A stretch of DNA of 51,962 nucleotides. Origin: Candidatus Omnitrophota bacterium (lineage in GTDB: Bacteria; Omnitrophota; Gorgyraeia; Zapsychrales; Zapsychraceae). This document shows, piece after piece, positions 27,144 through 36,452 of this stretch. Positions within the stretch are counted from its first letter, which is position 1; every line of letters starts with the position of its first letter. The notes below the pieces were generated by a model that saw only the letters and a program-made list of their open reading frames with translations, was not told the origin of the DNA and made no database searches. The stretch lies in the NCBI GenBank assembly GCA_018062515.1, contig JAGOSC010000012.1, positions 1 through 51,962 on the forward strand, written 5' to 3'. The position numbers were made by a program, and so were the translations under genes.

Positions 27144-27715
27144 ATTTTTTTCACCTTTTTTGATGTTTCTTTTTTACTTCTCGAATTATCAATCACCATA
27201 TCCGCCAATTTCGCTTTTTTATTCAGTGGCATCTGGGCCTTGATTCTTGACAATGCTTGTTGTTGTGTTAAGTTTAAACTTTTTTTCGCTCTTTGAATCT
27301 GTATATCGCGCCGTGTTTTTACGACAATTGTCATGTCCATGTCCCGATCCATTTTAGCCTCAAATAAGAGCGGAACATCGACGACGACAATACCTTTAAA
27401 TTTTTTCTTTTTTAATTCCTTTAACCTCTCTTTTACGTTTAACCGGACTTGCGGATGAATAATCGCTTCCAATTTTTTCAGCTTCGCCGTGTTATTGAAC
27501 ACAATGTCAGCTAAGGCCTTGCGGTTAACCGCCCCTTTTGAAATCACATCCTGTCCGAATGTTTTCTTAATTTTCTCGACGCATTTCCCATTTCGTCCGA
27601 TCAATCCGTGGGCAATCTTATCCGCATCCAGAACCTTTGCGCCTAACTGAGCAAACATTTCTGATACCGTTGATTTGCCCGTGGCTAAGCCCCCTGTTAT
27701 TCCGATAATAAACAT
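27128..27715 (-). CDS. coaE: Dephospho-CoA kinase
   Basis: A 195-residue P-loop kinase that completes coenzyme A synthesis by phosphorylating the ribose 3'-hydroxyl of dephospho-CoA. The Walker A motif is GITGGLATGKST at the N-terminus, followed by VLDADKIAH, a typical substrate-binding stretch, and V-V-V-D-V-PLLFEA. The C-terminal tail is lysine-rich. It overlaps glgA by 19 bases and rho by 16, so it is translated within one message with both. Confidence 0.95.
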   Translation of the reverse strand: MFIIGITGGLATGKSTVSEMFAQLGAKVLDADKIAHGLIGRNGKCVEKIKKTFGQDVISKGAVNRKALADIVFNNTAKLKKLEAIIHPQVRLNVKERLKELKKKKFKGIVVVDVPLLFEAKMDRDMDMTIVVKTRRDIQIQRAKKSLNLTQQQALSRIKAQMPLNKKAKLADMVIDNSRSKKETSKKVKKIWLRA

Positions 27716-29115
27716 AAATAAAGTTCTTTATACTTTTCGGCTGAATCTTTCCATGGAAATGTCGTTTGCATCGCGTTTGACACTAATTTAAAATACACTT
27801 TCTTGTCATGAAAAACATGTATGGCCCGTCGGATCATGCCAGCCAGCACATCAGGCGTATTTTTAGGACAAACCATCCCATTTCCAGTTAAATGTAAGGG
27901 ATCGAATGATTCGACCGTATCCGCTAATCCGCCGGTACGATTCACAATCGGCGGCGCGCCGTAATACATACTGATCATCTGCGTCAATCCGCATGGCTCA
28001 AATTCTGACGGCATGAGAAACCAGTCGGATCCGGCATAAATCATATGAGCTAATCGTTCATTAAATTCAAAAACCGTCGACAATTTTTCTTTATGTTTCT
28101 TTTGCAATTCGCGTAGTTCATTTTGATACCGCTCATCTCCTAAGCCTTGAATAATGACTTGTATCTTATCGACGTCCAGTTCCTTGAGCGCTTGAATCAG
28201 CACGTCCATACCTTTTTGATGTGATATTCTTCCCACAAATCCGAAAACAGGAACATCGACGTTGACGGGCAAATTCATCTGTTTCTGTAATTCAATTTTG
28301 TTTTCCAGTTTCCCCTCGACAAAAGAATCAAGGTTATACTTTTTCGTAATCAATTCGTCCTTTTCGGGGCTCCAATAATCATAATCTAAACCATTTAAAA
28401 TTCCGGCCACACCATGTTGGTATTGGCGAAGGATATTATTCAACCCACAACCAAATTCATCCGTTTGAATATCCGTCGCGTATTGAGGCGAAACGGTTGT
28501 AACCTCATCGCTGAATATGATTCCCGCTTTGAGAAAATTAATTTTGTCATAAAAATAAAATCCCTTGTCTGTCAATAAATCATCCGGAAGATCCAATTTA
28601 GGATATTCATTCTTAGAAAACACCCCCTGGAAAGCCATATTGTGAATGGTCAGGACGGTTTTGATCGATTTGTAAAAATCATCGTTTTTAAAAGTGGTTT
28701 TAAGATAAACAGGAATGAGCGCCGTATGCCAATCGTGGCAATGAATAATATCGCACGGCCAGTCGATGACTTTTAAAAGTTTCAAAACCTGCAAATTAAA
28801 AAATTTAAATCGCTCCAAATTGTCGATGAAATCGCCGGCTTGATTTCCATAGAGCCCGTCACGGCCATAATAATATTCATTTTCGACAAAAAATACGTCG
28901 ACATTCTTACTTAGTTTGGCTTTAAAAAATTCATCATTGACTCTTATAAGGCCGAACTTTTTTTCATCAATCCAACCATATTTTGGCATCACAATTTTCA
29001 CTTCAACACCCGATTCGGCCAACACCGGCGGTAATGCGCCGCACACATCGGCTAATCCGCCCGTCTTTGCAAAGGGAACGACTTCTGAAGCGCAAAATAA
29101 AACCTTCATGGTCAT
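27697..29115 (-). CDS. glgA: Glycogen (starch) synthase, GT5 family
   Basis: The enzyme adds glucose from ADP-glucose to alpha-1,4-glucan chains. The ADP-glucose-binding signature KTGGLADVCGALP is at the N-terminus (from M-K-V-L-F-C-A-S-E) and EFEPCGLTQM near the C-terminus; the two Rossmann halves are complete. The start at 29115 makes an ATGA overlap with the polA stop and has AAAAGG about 9 bases upstream. A longer form from 29142 would overlap polA by 31 bases and is less likely. It implies glycogen storage, although glgB, glgC and glgP are not in this window. Confidence 0.94.
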   Translation of the reverse strand: MTMKVLFCASEVVPFAKTGGLADVCGALPPVLAESGVEVKIVMPKYGWIDEKKFGLIRVNDEFFKAKLSKNVDVFFVENEYYYGRDGLYGNQAGDFIDNLERFKFFNLQVLKLLKVIDWPCDIIHCHDWHTALIPVYLKTTFKNDDFYKSIKTVLTIHNMAFQGVFSKNEYPKLDLPDDLLTDKGFYFYDKINFLKAGIIFSDEVTTVSPQYATDIQTDEFGCGLNNILRQYQHGVAGILNGLDYDYWSPEKDELITKKYNLDSFVEGKLENKIELQKQMNLPVNVDVPVFGFVGRISHQKGMDVLIQALKELDVDKIQVIIQGLGDERYQNELRELQKKHKEKLSTVFEFNERLAHMIYAGSDWFLMPSEFEPCGLTQMISMYYGAPPIVNRTGGLADTVESFDPLHLTGNGMVCPKNTPDVLAGMIRRAIHVFHDKKVYFKLVSNAMQTTFPWKDSAEKYKELYLCLLSE

Positions 29116-31670
29116 ATCTTGACCTTTTCCATTTCCATCCAATTCTTTCCGATTTTTAAATCCACTTTAACCGGAACATTTAATTTGATCGTCTGTTCCA
29201 TGGTATCTTTCACTAATTTAAACATTTTTTCTTGTTCCTTGGGAACAAGATCAAAAACCAATTCATCGTGAACCGTGATCGACATGGCGGACTTTAATTT
29301 TTGTTTCTCGATTTCTTGATGCACATTAATCATGGCTAATTTCATTAAATCCGCCGCTGAACCCTGCACAGGCGTATTGATAGCTTGTCGTTCAGCAAAT
29401 TGCCGAACCGCATTGTTCTTGCTGTTAATATCAGGGATATATCGACGACGATTTAATAATGTAAGGACATAACCATTTTTCTGACAATATTCGATTTGCT
29501 GATCCATAAATATTTTCACTTTGGGATAGCGGTTAAAATAGCGTGTAATAAAATCATTCGCCTCTTTTTGACTAATGCCTAAATCTTTTGATAAACCGAA
29601 TCCGCTCATTCCATACACAATCCCGAAATTGACTCTTTTGGCTGTATCCCGTCGGGAATAATCGATCTCAGATTGATCAACATCAAAAATGAGTGATGCC
29701 GTGTAATTATGAATATCGTGGTCGTTATTAAAAGCCTCAGCCAAAGATTCATCACCGGATAAGTGCGCTAAAATTCTCAGCTCAATTTGCGAATAATCGG
29801 CGGCCAATAAAATTCTTCCTTCCGACGGAATAATCGCTTTTCGCACTTGTTTTCCTAATTCGCTTCGAATCGGAATATTCTGTAAATTGGGATTTCTGGA
29901 ACTTAAACGTCCCGTTTCCGCGCCGACTTGATTAAATTCGGCATGAATTTTTCCCGTATGCGGACAAACAAGTTTTGGTAAGGCATCGATATAAGTCGAT
30001 TTAAGTTTGGAAAGCTGCCGATATTCAAGAATTAAACCCGGAAATTCGTGCAATTCGCTTAATTTTGTAAGGACTTCTTCGTCGGTGGAATTTCCTGTTT
30101 TCGTTTTCTTAATCGTCGGTAATGATAATTTTTCAAATAAGATAACTCCCAATTGTTTCGGAGAATTAATATTGAATTCTTCACCGGCGATTTTATATAG
30201 TTTCTTTGTCAGTTCATCCATTTTACGCTGACACAGTTCAGATAAATCTTTCAAATGAGGCAAATCTAAACTGACACCGTAAGTCTCCATTTTATAAAGG
30301 ACATAAGCCAATGGCCTTTCGATTTTCCTGTACAAATCATCCAACCCAAATTCTTTGAGTTTGGATTTGAAAACATCATACAATTGATACACCATCGCGG
30401 TTTCTTTCGCCTTTAATTGTTCTTCGCCTAATGTGATGTTAAAGTAAGTCCACCCCAACTCCGTCGGTGAATAGGTCGAAATATTAGCGGATAATAAATA
30501 TCCGGCGAGAAGCACATCAAATGTTTCACCCAAAGACTCAATGTTTACAAAAGATAACCGTTTAAACATTTCCTTACAATTGTGCGTAACCTTAATAATC
30601 GATTCATCTTCAAACAATTCACTTAACTTATTCAACTGATCAGAATTCACACTGTAAACATAACCTTCCGTCGCTAAATATACCTGGCTGAATAAAGCAT
30701 CCGCCTGATCATCACTCAAGAACGCAAACCGTTTTACTTTTCTGATATTTTTTATAGCTGATTTAATATCTTCATCATTCGATAAAACATGAACGTCAAC
30801 GTTATACTCTTTTTGACCTTCTTGGCCCGCATATTCCTGAGCAAAACGATTAAATTCCAATTGTTTAAATAATTCATATAAACGATTTTTATTCGGTTCA
30901 CCAACTCTTAATTTGTCTAAATCAAACTTTAATGGAACATTCTTATCTAACATCGCCAATTCTTTACTTAAAAAGGCAATTTCCCTTTGATTCACTAATT
31001 TTTCTTTAACTTTTTCCTTAGAAATATTCTCAATATTTTTATATATTCCGTCGATATCACCATAATCAAGAATCAATTTTGTCGCCGTCACCGGACCCAA
31101 ACCATCAACACCGGGAATATTGTCAGAACTGTCGCCTGCTAAGGCGATAAAATCCGTAATATGAATCGGATCAAAACCAAGCTTAACACGGACATCATTT
31201 TCTTTTAAAATTTGATCCTTACGCGGGCTAAAAAAATGGGTGTGTTTATTACTCAGTTGGAACATATCTTTATCTTCCGTGACAATGGTGACTTCTAATT
31301 TGTTTTGAGTAGCTAATTCCGTTAACGTGGCAATAATGTCATCCGCCTCGTAACCACCCATTTCAAAAATAGGCAGATGATAAGCGCTAATAACTTCCTT
31401 AATAATGGGTATTTGGTCAATAAGCAACTCGGGCATCCTTGGCCGCTGAATTTTATAATCAGTATATTTCTTAGCGCGATGCGTTTTTTCTTTCGAATCA
31501 AAACACACAGCTAAGTACTGCGGGTTAAATTCCCGCATAATCTTTCGCAGCGTATTAACAAATCCAAAAACAGCATTCGTTGCTTGCCCGGTACTGGCTG
31601 TTAATTCGCGAATAGCAAAAAAAGACCGGTAACATAAAGCATGCCCATCGATTAAAAACAATTTATCCAT
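29112..31670 (-). CDS. polA: DNA polymerase I
   Basis: An 852-residue family A polymerase. The 5'-3' exonuclease domain occupies about the first 290 residues (F-L-I-D-G-H-A, G-G-Y-E-A-D-D, AGDSSDNIPGV). The middle 3'-5' exonuclease domain keeps its size, but the expected D-x-E motif reads FAFLSDDQ, so proofreading is probably absent. The polymerase domain has motif A AADYSQIELRILAHLSGD, motif B R-R-D-T-A-KRVNFGIVYGMSGFG and motif C TVHDELVFD. Its stop overlaps the start of glgA; a 66-base AT-rich gap precedes it. Confidence 0.97.
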   Translation of the reverse strand: MDKLFLIDGHALCYRSFFAIRELTASTGQATNAVFGFVNTLRKIMREFNPQYLAVCFDSKEKTHRAKKYTDYKIQRPRMPELLIDQIPIIKEVISAYHLPIFEMGGYEADDIIATLTELATQNKLEVTIVTEDKDMFQLSNKHTHFFSPRKDQILKENDVRVKLGFDPIHITDFIALAGDSSDNIPGVDGLGPVTATKLILDYGDIDGIYKNIENISKEKVKEKLVNQREIAFLSKELAMLDKNVPLKFDLDKLRVGEPNKNRLYELFKQLEFNRFAQEYAGQEGQKEYNVDVHVLSNDEDIKSAIKNIRKVKRFAFLSDDQADALFSQVYLATEGYVYSVNSDQLNKLSELFEDESIIKVTHNCKEMFKRLSFVNIESLGETFDVLLAGYLLSANISTYSPTELGWTYFNITLGEEQLKAKETAMVYQLYDVFKSKLKEFGLDDLYRKIERPLAYVLYKMETYGVSLDLPHLKDLSELCQRKMDELTKKLYKIAGEEFNINSPKQLGVILFEKLSLPTIKKTKTGNSTDEEVLTKLSELHEFPGLILEYRQLSKLKSTYIDALPKLVCPHTGKIHAEFNQVGAETGRLSSRNPNLQNIPIRSELGKQVRKAIIPSEGRILLAADYSQIELRILAHLSGDESLAEAFNNDHDIHNYTASLIFDVDQSEIDYSRRDTAKRVNFGIVYGMSGFGLSKDLGISQKEANDFITRYFNRYPKVKIFMDQQIEYCQKNGYVLTLLNRRRYIPDINSKNNAVRQFAERQAINTPVQGSAADLMKLAMINVHQEIEKQKLKSAMSITVHDELVFDLVPKEQEKMFKLVKDTMEQTIKLNVPVKVDLKIGKNWMEMEKVKI

Positions 31671-31736
31671 TTATTATTTTATTTTTATTTAGAATTTATA
31701 TTTTTGAGATAGTTTTGGGGATTTCATGATCCAAAT

Positions 31737-32582
31737 TTAATTTGAATTTAATAGATATTCATCAGGAAAGTTGGCGAGTATTTTTTGAAGTTCACGTTTA
31801 GCCGAATACGAATCACCTTCTTCTAAATGCCGGGCTGCTAGGTCCATTTGCTCTTTAACTTGATTTTTAGAGATGACTTTCATCACATCTTTTCGCGCCT
31901 GGATAATCTTTGGGTTATCGGGCGTGATGTTCAGTGCGAAATCGAATTCGTCTATGGCTGGTTTTAACTCTTCGTTGTGGACGTATTCTACTCCTTTTAG
32001 ATAATGTTCATTCGCGCGTTTTATTCGATCCATAAACTCTTTATGATTTTGTTCAACAATTTCCTTATTTAACTTTTCCGCTTCCACTCTGACAAACCAG
32101 GCAAAATACTCAGGCTTGATTTTCATCATTTCTTCTTTGGCCTTTTGCCCCCACTCATCCCCTAATTTTGACAACTCGTATCTTTTTTTGAAGTAGGGAA
32201 AAGCTTTGTCCGGATAACCATTATTTAAATACATCATGGCCATGTTGGAATAGGACGGTAGATAGTTCTTATCTTTTTTAATGGCCAAAGCATATTGCTT
32301 TTCGGCCTTCCCTAAAAGCCCCATCTGCTCGTAGATGACACCTATGTCATTGAATATCGCAGGATCCTCAGTACCCAAAGAAACGGCTTTAGAGAAATAA
32401 CTTAATGCTGCGTTAAAATTACCTTTTTGCTGTTCTTGAATGCCGAGTTCTCGGTATTGGTCGTACAATTTCTTATTGGTTGCAGCTAAGGTATCCGTGT
32501 GAAAGGTAATGATGGATATGAAAATCAGAAGAAATGCTAAATTATGAACGGTGTTCTTTATGACGTTCTTAGTGATAAGCAT
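31737..32582 (-). CDS. Secreted or periplasmic TPR-repeat protein
   Basis: A 281-residue protein with an N-terminal signal (hydrophobic LAFLLIFISIITF, then T-L-A-A as a possible cleavage site). Residues about 40-145 form three tetratricopeptide repeats with typical small/aromatic spacing (GNFNAALSYFSKAVSLG, G-L-L-G-K-A-E-K-Q-Y-A-L-A-I). A fourth lies after residue 190 (YVHNEELKPAIDEFDFAL). TPR proteins are binding scaffolds, so no specific function can be given. It lies between the flavoprotein-like gene and polA with gaps of 46 and 66 bases. Confidence 0.85.
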   Translation of the reverse strand: MLITKNVIKNTVHNLAFLLIFISIITFHTDTLAATNKKLYDQYRELGIQEQQKGNFNAALSYFSKAVSLGTEDPAIFNDIGVIYEQMGLLGKAEKQYALAIKKDKNYLPSYSNMAMMYLNNGYPDKAFPYFKKRYELSKLGDEWGQKAKEEMMKIKPEYFAWFVRVEAEKLNKEIVEQNHKEFMDRIKRANEHYLKGVEYVHNEELKPAIDEFDFALNITPDNPKIIQARKDVMKVISKNQVKEQMDLAARHLEEGDSYSAKRELQKILANFPDEYLLNSN

Positions 32583-32628
32583 AATATACGATCACCCTTT
32601 TGACAAGTTAATTTCAGTCTTATGCAAA

Positions 32629-33897
32629 TTAAGCTGAATTCGTTTGTTCATAGGCTTTTTCCAATTCACCCGCAGATGAATATTCAGAAGATACCTGAAC
32701 CAAAGGAGCCATCAGCGAGAAAAAATGTTCTTTAATGGAATTTATCTCAGATTTGTTGCGAATACGTTCAATCACATCGTGAGGAACCACATTCACATTA
32801 AGAGCAATTATTCCTATAAATAGGCCATCTTTTTCGAATAATTTAATTAAACGCCCATCGGTGGAATCTGTTTTCATTACAGATTGAACGTTTCGACGTT
32901 CAACGACTTGACCAATGGATGTGAGCGAAAAATTTTCCTGACTTACAAAAAATGTCGGAATAGGAAGATCATATGTCTCTTCTTTTTTCAGAACAGAAGC
33001 AGCTAGAATATGTGATTGATATTCAAGAAATTCGTTCCGCGGGCCGTAACTATTCCATAATTCCTGACTGCGTTGCGCCGCAAAATCAACCGCATAGACA
33101 TCTTCCAAATTAGACTTGTAATGTTCGTCGACGACGACAGCCGCGTCACCAATTTCAATGGCTTCATTAAACACGCGTGTATCCAAATAGGTATTTTCAA
33201 GAATCACCAAATCCGCGGCGTATACCTTCCCGGAACGCACTTTGATCGCCTTTAAATCGCTTTCACCTAATATTTCAACAATAGGATTATCAATGAGTAA
33301 TTGTATCCCCTTACTCTTTAAAGTTTGCACAATCCATTGCTTATATTCATCCGAAGTTCCGTGAATCAAAGGATAATTTGCGGAAACCGATAAAATAATT
33401 TCTTTATTTTTATTAGCCATAAGCATCGCTAGCTCGACGGTCCACCATTGATCGCCTTCGATCGTGATGGTGCTATTAAGCGCGGCCAATGTGCTGATTT
33501 GTTCAATATCATTTATATTTTTAAATCCGAAAACCCCCGATTTATTCGAACCTTTCAGATCTCCTTGCCGGTGGTCGGGAGTATCAGAGAGAATAATGAC
33601 ATCAAAATCTAATTGTGAGCGGTCCTCAAAATGAACTTTCTTGCGACTTAAGTTAACCCGCGTGACTTTCTTATCGTTGATAATTTTAATATTAGTTTTT
33701 TCATAAAAATCTTTGGGTCTATAATAAATTTGTTTCGTCCTTAATTGTTTATCAATCATCTCGATGTAACGTTGTTTATCGACGACTAAATGATCACTCA
33801 AAGGCAAAAACACAATCTCACACTCGATCTGTGATTTTATAATTTCAACGGCATTAATAGCCGCTGGTGAACTACCTAACAAAAGTATTTTTTTCAT
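32629..33897 (-). CDS. Degenerate pyridine nucleotide-disulfide oxidoreductase-like protein
   Basis: A 422-residue protein with the overall layout of the NirB/rubredoxin reductase/CoA-disulfide reductase flavoproteins: an N-terminal nucleotide-binding fold, a central NAD(P)H fold and a C-terminal part. The key motifs are eroded, however. The FAD G-x-G-x-x-G reads LLGSSPAAINA, the central G-G-G-x-x-G-x-E reads IEGDQWWTVELA, and the late Y-A-x-G-D reads VYAVDFA. It may bind cofactor weakly or have become structural. It lies 10 bases after folD; a link to one-carbon metabolism is only suggested by position. Confidence 0.6.
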   Translation of the reverse strand: MKKILLLGSSPAAINAVEIIKSQIECEIVFLPLSDHLVVDKQRYIEMIDKQLRTKQIYYRPKDFYEKTNIKIINDKKVTRVNLSRKKVHFEDRSQLDFDVIILSDTPDHRQGDLKGSNKSGVFGFKNINDIEQISTLAALNSTITIEGDQWWTVELAMLMANKNKEIILSVSANYPLIHGTSDEYKQWIVQTLKSKGIQLLIDNPIVEILGESDLKAIKVRSGKVYAADLVILENTYLDTRVFNEAIEIGDAAVVVDEHYKSNLEDVYAVDFAAQRSQELWNSYGPRNEFLEYQSHILAASVLKKEETYDLPIPTFFVSQENFSLTSIGQVVERRNVQSVMKTDSTDGRLIKLFEKDGLFIGIIALNVNVVPHDVIERIRNKSEINSIKEHFFSLMAPLVQVSSEYSSAGELEKAYEQTNSA

Positions 33898-33907
33898 GAT
33901 TCGTCCT

Positions 33908-34777
33908 TCATCTACAAAGTTGCATTTTAAAAGCTTCTATACCGTTTTTCATAAACATCACAACGGTTACAGGTCCTACCCCACCGGGAACCGGCGTAAT
34001 AAAAGAAGCTCTTTCCTGTGCTGATTCAAAATCAACATCACCGACGATCTTGCCTCCGACCGCATTGATTCCAACGTCAATAACAATCGCTCCTTCTTTA
34101 ATCCATTCCCCTTTGATCATCGCCGGCTTTCCCACCGCCGCGACCAAAATATCTGCTCTTGAAATATGATCCACTAACTTTCCGGCCTCTGTCGTTGCGC
34201 TGTTGCATACTGTAACTGTTGCTTTTTTCCCCATTAAAAGAATACTCAGTGGTTTTCCTACAATGGCACTGGCTCCGACGATAACCGCTTCCTTGCCACG
34301 AATATTAATATTTGTTGATTGAATAAGTTCCATCGCAGCCAGCGGTGTGCACGGGATAATTTTTGCTTCGCCGATCAGCATTTTGCCCATATTGATGACA
34401 TTAATTCCCTCGATGTCTTTTTTTGTATCGATCAGATTAACCGCCGCCTGATGATCAATATGCGACGGTACAGGTTTATGAAGCATGATGCCGTGGACAG
34501 CCGCATCGCTATTTAGTTCTAAAATTTTATGATTATATTCGGCTTGAGTTATCGTTAAAGGCAGATTAATCAACTCAAATTCAATTCCGATATATTCCGC
34601 TGTTCGTCGCTGGGAATTAGCGTAGGCATGCGCCCCTTTATCTTCACCAATCAAAATGCAAACAAGTCGTGGAACAGATTTGAATTGGCGATTTAAATCC
34701 GCCACCTCATTTTTCAACTGATCTTTTAAAGTTTGAGCTAATATTTTTCCGTCTAATAATTTTGCCATTGTCTTCAT
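33908..34777 (-). CDS. folD: Methylene-tetrahydrofolate dehydrogenase, FolD family, lacking cyclohydrolase residues
   Basis: A 289-residue FolD homologue. The NAD(P)-binding region VIVGASAIVGKPLS and the C-terminal FITPVPGGVGPVTV are well conserved. The cyclohydrolase site is not: the Y-x-x-x-K motif reads Y-A-N-S-Q (lysine to glutamine), the Q of the V-Q-L-P loop is histidine (GIMLHKPVP), and the D of K-D-V-D-G is glutamate (KDIEG). In studied FolD proteins the lysine is essential for the cyclohydrolase step, so this one is probably only a dehydrogenase. The cyclodeaminase-family gene 6 bases upstream may supply the missing step. Start at 34777; an ATG three codons later is possible. Confidence 0.9.
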   Translation of the reverse strand: MKTMAKLLDGKILAQTLKDQLKNEVADLNRQFKSVPRLVCILIGEDKGAHAYANSQRRTAEYIGIEFELINLPLTITQAEYNHKILELNSDAAVHGIMLHKPVPSHIDHQAAVNLIDTKKDIEGINVINMGKMLIGEAKIIPCTPLAAMELIQSTNINIRGKEAVIVGASAIVGKPLSILLMGKKATVTVCNSATTEAGKLVDHISRADILVAAVGKPAMIKGEWIKEGAIVIDVGINAVGGKIVGDVDFESAQERASFITPVPGGVGPVTVVMFMKNGIEAFKMQLCR

Positions 34778-34783
34778 GAGCTT

Positions 34784-35269
34784 TTAGTTATGTTGATGTA
34801 ATGTGCGCGCAGAATTGTATGCTGCGTTCAGCATTTCAACCGCGACTTCAATATCCGATAATAAATGTTTGTTTCCCTTTTCGACCAAGAACGGCGCCAA
34901 TGAAATGCCTTGATAACATATCTCACCAATCTCGGTCAAAACTTGATTCGCACCTTGTTTGGCAGCGGCTTGTTTTTCGGGTGACTGTTTTCTCGCCTCA
35001 ACAATCTGCAAATACGCTTGAGAATCCAAATCAATCAGTTCCGTCAATCTCATTCTTAAAGCTTCCGATTGTTTCAATTGATCCTGCATTTTCTTCTCAA
35101 GGGACTCTAAACCGGTTTTTCCAATTGAATAATTCGTCACCATGGATAAAAGGGCCATGCCGCAAGCAGCCGTGAGCGCAGCGACGGAACCTCCGCCGGG
35201 AACAGGTTCTTTTCTAGACAATATATCGAGATATTGATCTAACGTATGGTTTTTAAAAAGCTTTGTCAT
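34784..35269 (-). CDS. Cyclodeaminase/cyclohydrolase family protein (FTCD C-terminal/FchA type)
   Basis: A 161-residue all-helical protein. PVPGGGSVAALTAACG at about residues 22-37 is the folate-binding signature of the FTCD_C family, and L-L-S-D near the end fits the family's conserved SD. Members are formimino-THF cyclodeaminases or methenyl-THF cyclohydrolases. The family's usual length is about 180-210, so this is a compact member. Being directly upstream of a FolD that lacks cyclohydrolase residues favours the cyclohydrolase role. A putative promoter lies upstream. Confidence 0.85.
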   Translation of the reverse strand: MTKLFKNHTLDQYLDILSRKEPVPGGGSVAALTAACGMALLSMVTNYSIGKTGLESLEKKMQDQLKQSEALRMRLTELIDLDSQAYLQIVEARKQSPEKQAAAKQGANQVLTEIGEICYQGISLAPFLVEKGNKHLLSDIEVAVEMLNAAYNSARTLHQHN

Positions 35270-35339
35270 GAGTTACTTGAATTAAATAAAGCAGGGAAAA
35301 GAATCTTATGATATGGAATTTACGCACAATTTTTATTTT

Positions 35340-35368
35340 ATATTAACTTAAAGGCTGGGCCATTTCAA
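35340..35368 (-). promoter_or_regulatory. Putative promoter for the cyclodeaminase-folD genes
   Basis: In the 115-base gap after the YraN-family gene, the minus strand has TTGAAA (35363-35368), a 17-base spacer and TAATAT (35340-35345). The -35 box matches five of six positions and the -10 four. The predicted leader is about 65 bases. The rest of the gap is AT-rich with no obvious terminator. Confidence 0.4.
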
Positions 35369-35384
35369 CGATTTCATTGAAAAT

Positions 35385-35756
35385 CTAAACACAACTTTCG
35401 AAGGCATTTTGAATAATCTCGACTTGAATACTCCCCTCATTTTCCATAATTGAAACAACATCGAACCGGGCTTCCTGACTACTTAAAAGTTCATGTTCTT
35501 GAAGATAAGATAACGCTGATAAACTGATTTTTCGCTGTTTCGAGACGGTAATGGATTCTAACGGGTGGCCTTGTTCATCGGATGTCCGCATTTTGACTTC
35601 AATAAAACAAATCACATGTTGATCTTTGGCTATAATATCGATTTCACCCATCTTACTTCGATAATTGCATTCAATTATTTCATAACCAATTTCGATCAAT
35701 CGCTGAACCGCTAATCGTTCACCTTCCGCGCCTAACTTAATTTTTGTCGTTGCCAT
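35385..35756 (-). CDS. YraN/UPF0102 family endonuclease-like protein
   Basis: A small protein of about 123 residues with the PD-(D/E)xK nuclease fold. Signatures are GAEGERLAVQRLIEIGYEII at the N-terminus and MGEIDIIAKD followed by FIEVKMRT, where D, E and K form the catalytic triad. The start at 35756 is preferred because a longer frame from 35801 would overlap rnhB by 65 bases and lie outside the family's usual N-terminus. The rplS-rnhB-yraN order is common in bacteria. The role is uncertain. Confidence 0.88.
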   Translation of the reverse strand: MATTKIKLGAEGERLAVQRLIEIGYEIIECNYRSKMGEIDIIAKDQHVICFIEVKMRTSDEQGHPLESITVSKQRKISLSALSYLQEHELLSSQEARFDVVSIMENEGSIQVEIIQNAFESCV

Positions 35757-36378
35757 AGTCATTACATTGAAAACTTTTTCGGTGAATCGCTGAAAATCCA
35801 TGTCGGGAAATAGCTTGCCTATGCCCTAATGTCCCATAGCCTTTGTGATCTTTAAATCCATATTCTGGATAAATCCGATCATACGCCATCAAAATTCTGT
35901 CACGAATAACCTTAGCTACAATAGACGCGCAAGCTATACTGAAAACCTTCGCATCTCCGTCGACAATCGTTTTATAATTTATTGGTAAATCCGTTTTAAA
36001 CCGATTTCCGTCAATAAGCAAGCAAGTCTTTGTCCTATGATCATGAGCTTCATCTTCTTTATCCAAAGAACGTATCAACTGGGAAACGGCATTATTCATC
36101 GCCATAAACGTTGCCTGAAGGATATTGATATCATCGATAACCGTTTCATTGATGATGCCCACACCTACATAAGATTTTTCAAATATTTCTCTAAAGGCTT
36201 TTTCTCTCTGCAGGGGGGAAATTTTCTTTGAATCGGCGATTTTGGATTCGAAATTATAGTGTCGAACAGCGACCGCACTGGCGACGACCGGACCGGCTAA
36301 AGGCCCTCGTCCGGCTTCATCAATACCGATGATCCAGCGATAGCCCTCACTTTTGACGGATTGTTCAAACTCAAGCAT
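35737..36378 (-). CDS. rnhB: Ribonuclease HII
   Basis: A 213-residue enzyme that cuts RNA in RNA-DNA hybrids, including single embedded ribonucleotides. The catalytic signature IGIDEAGRGPLAGPVVA (D20, E21) is at the N-terminus, L-L-I-D-G-N carries the third acidic residue and CASIVAKVIRDR follows. The length is typical. The 74-base gap after rplS shows no terminator. Confidence 0.96.
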   Translation of the reverse strand: MLEFEQSVKSEGYRWIIGIDEAGRGPLAGPVVASAVAVRHYNFESKIADSKKISPLQREKAFREIFEKSYVGVGIINETVIDDINILQATFMAMNNAVSQLIRSLDKEDEAHDHRTKTCLLIDGNRFKTDLPINYKTIVDGDAKVFSIACASIVAKVIRDRILMAYDRIYPEYGFKDHKGYGTLGHRQAISRHGFSAIHRKSFQCNDYGNDKN

Positions 36379-36452
36379 GAGTCAAACCAGAGGTTACAAA
36401 ATGCGATAAGGTATGGGAATTAATGTGAGACGTACAATTAAATTACAATAAA

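Noticed and set aside
27136..35200. Frequent CCGTCGG/CGACGG words across the region, considered as a possible uptake or recombination signal
   Set aside because: They fall mostly in codon pairs such as P-T-G and P-D-G within genes; without a count against a background model there is no support for a signal.
35757..35801. Longer start for the YraN-family gene
   Set aside because: It would overlap rnhB by 65 bases and add residues with no counterpart in the family.
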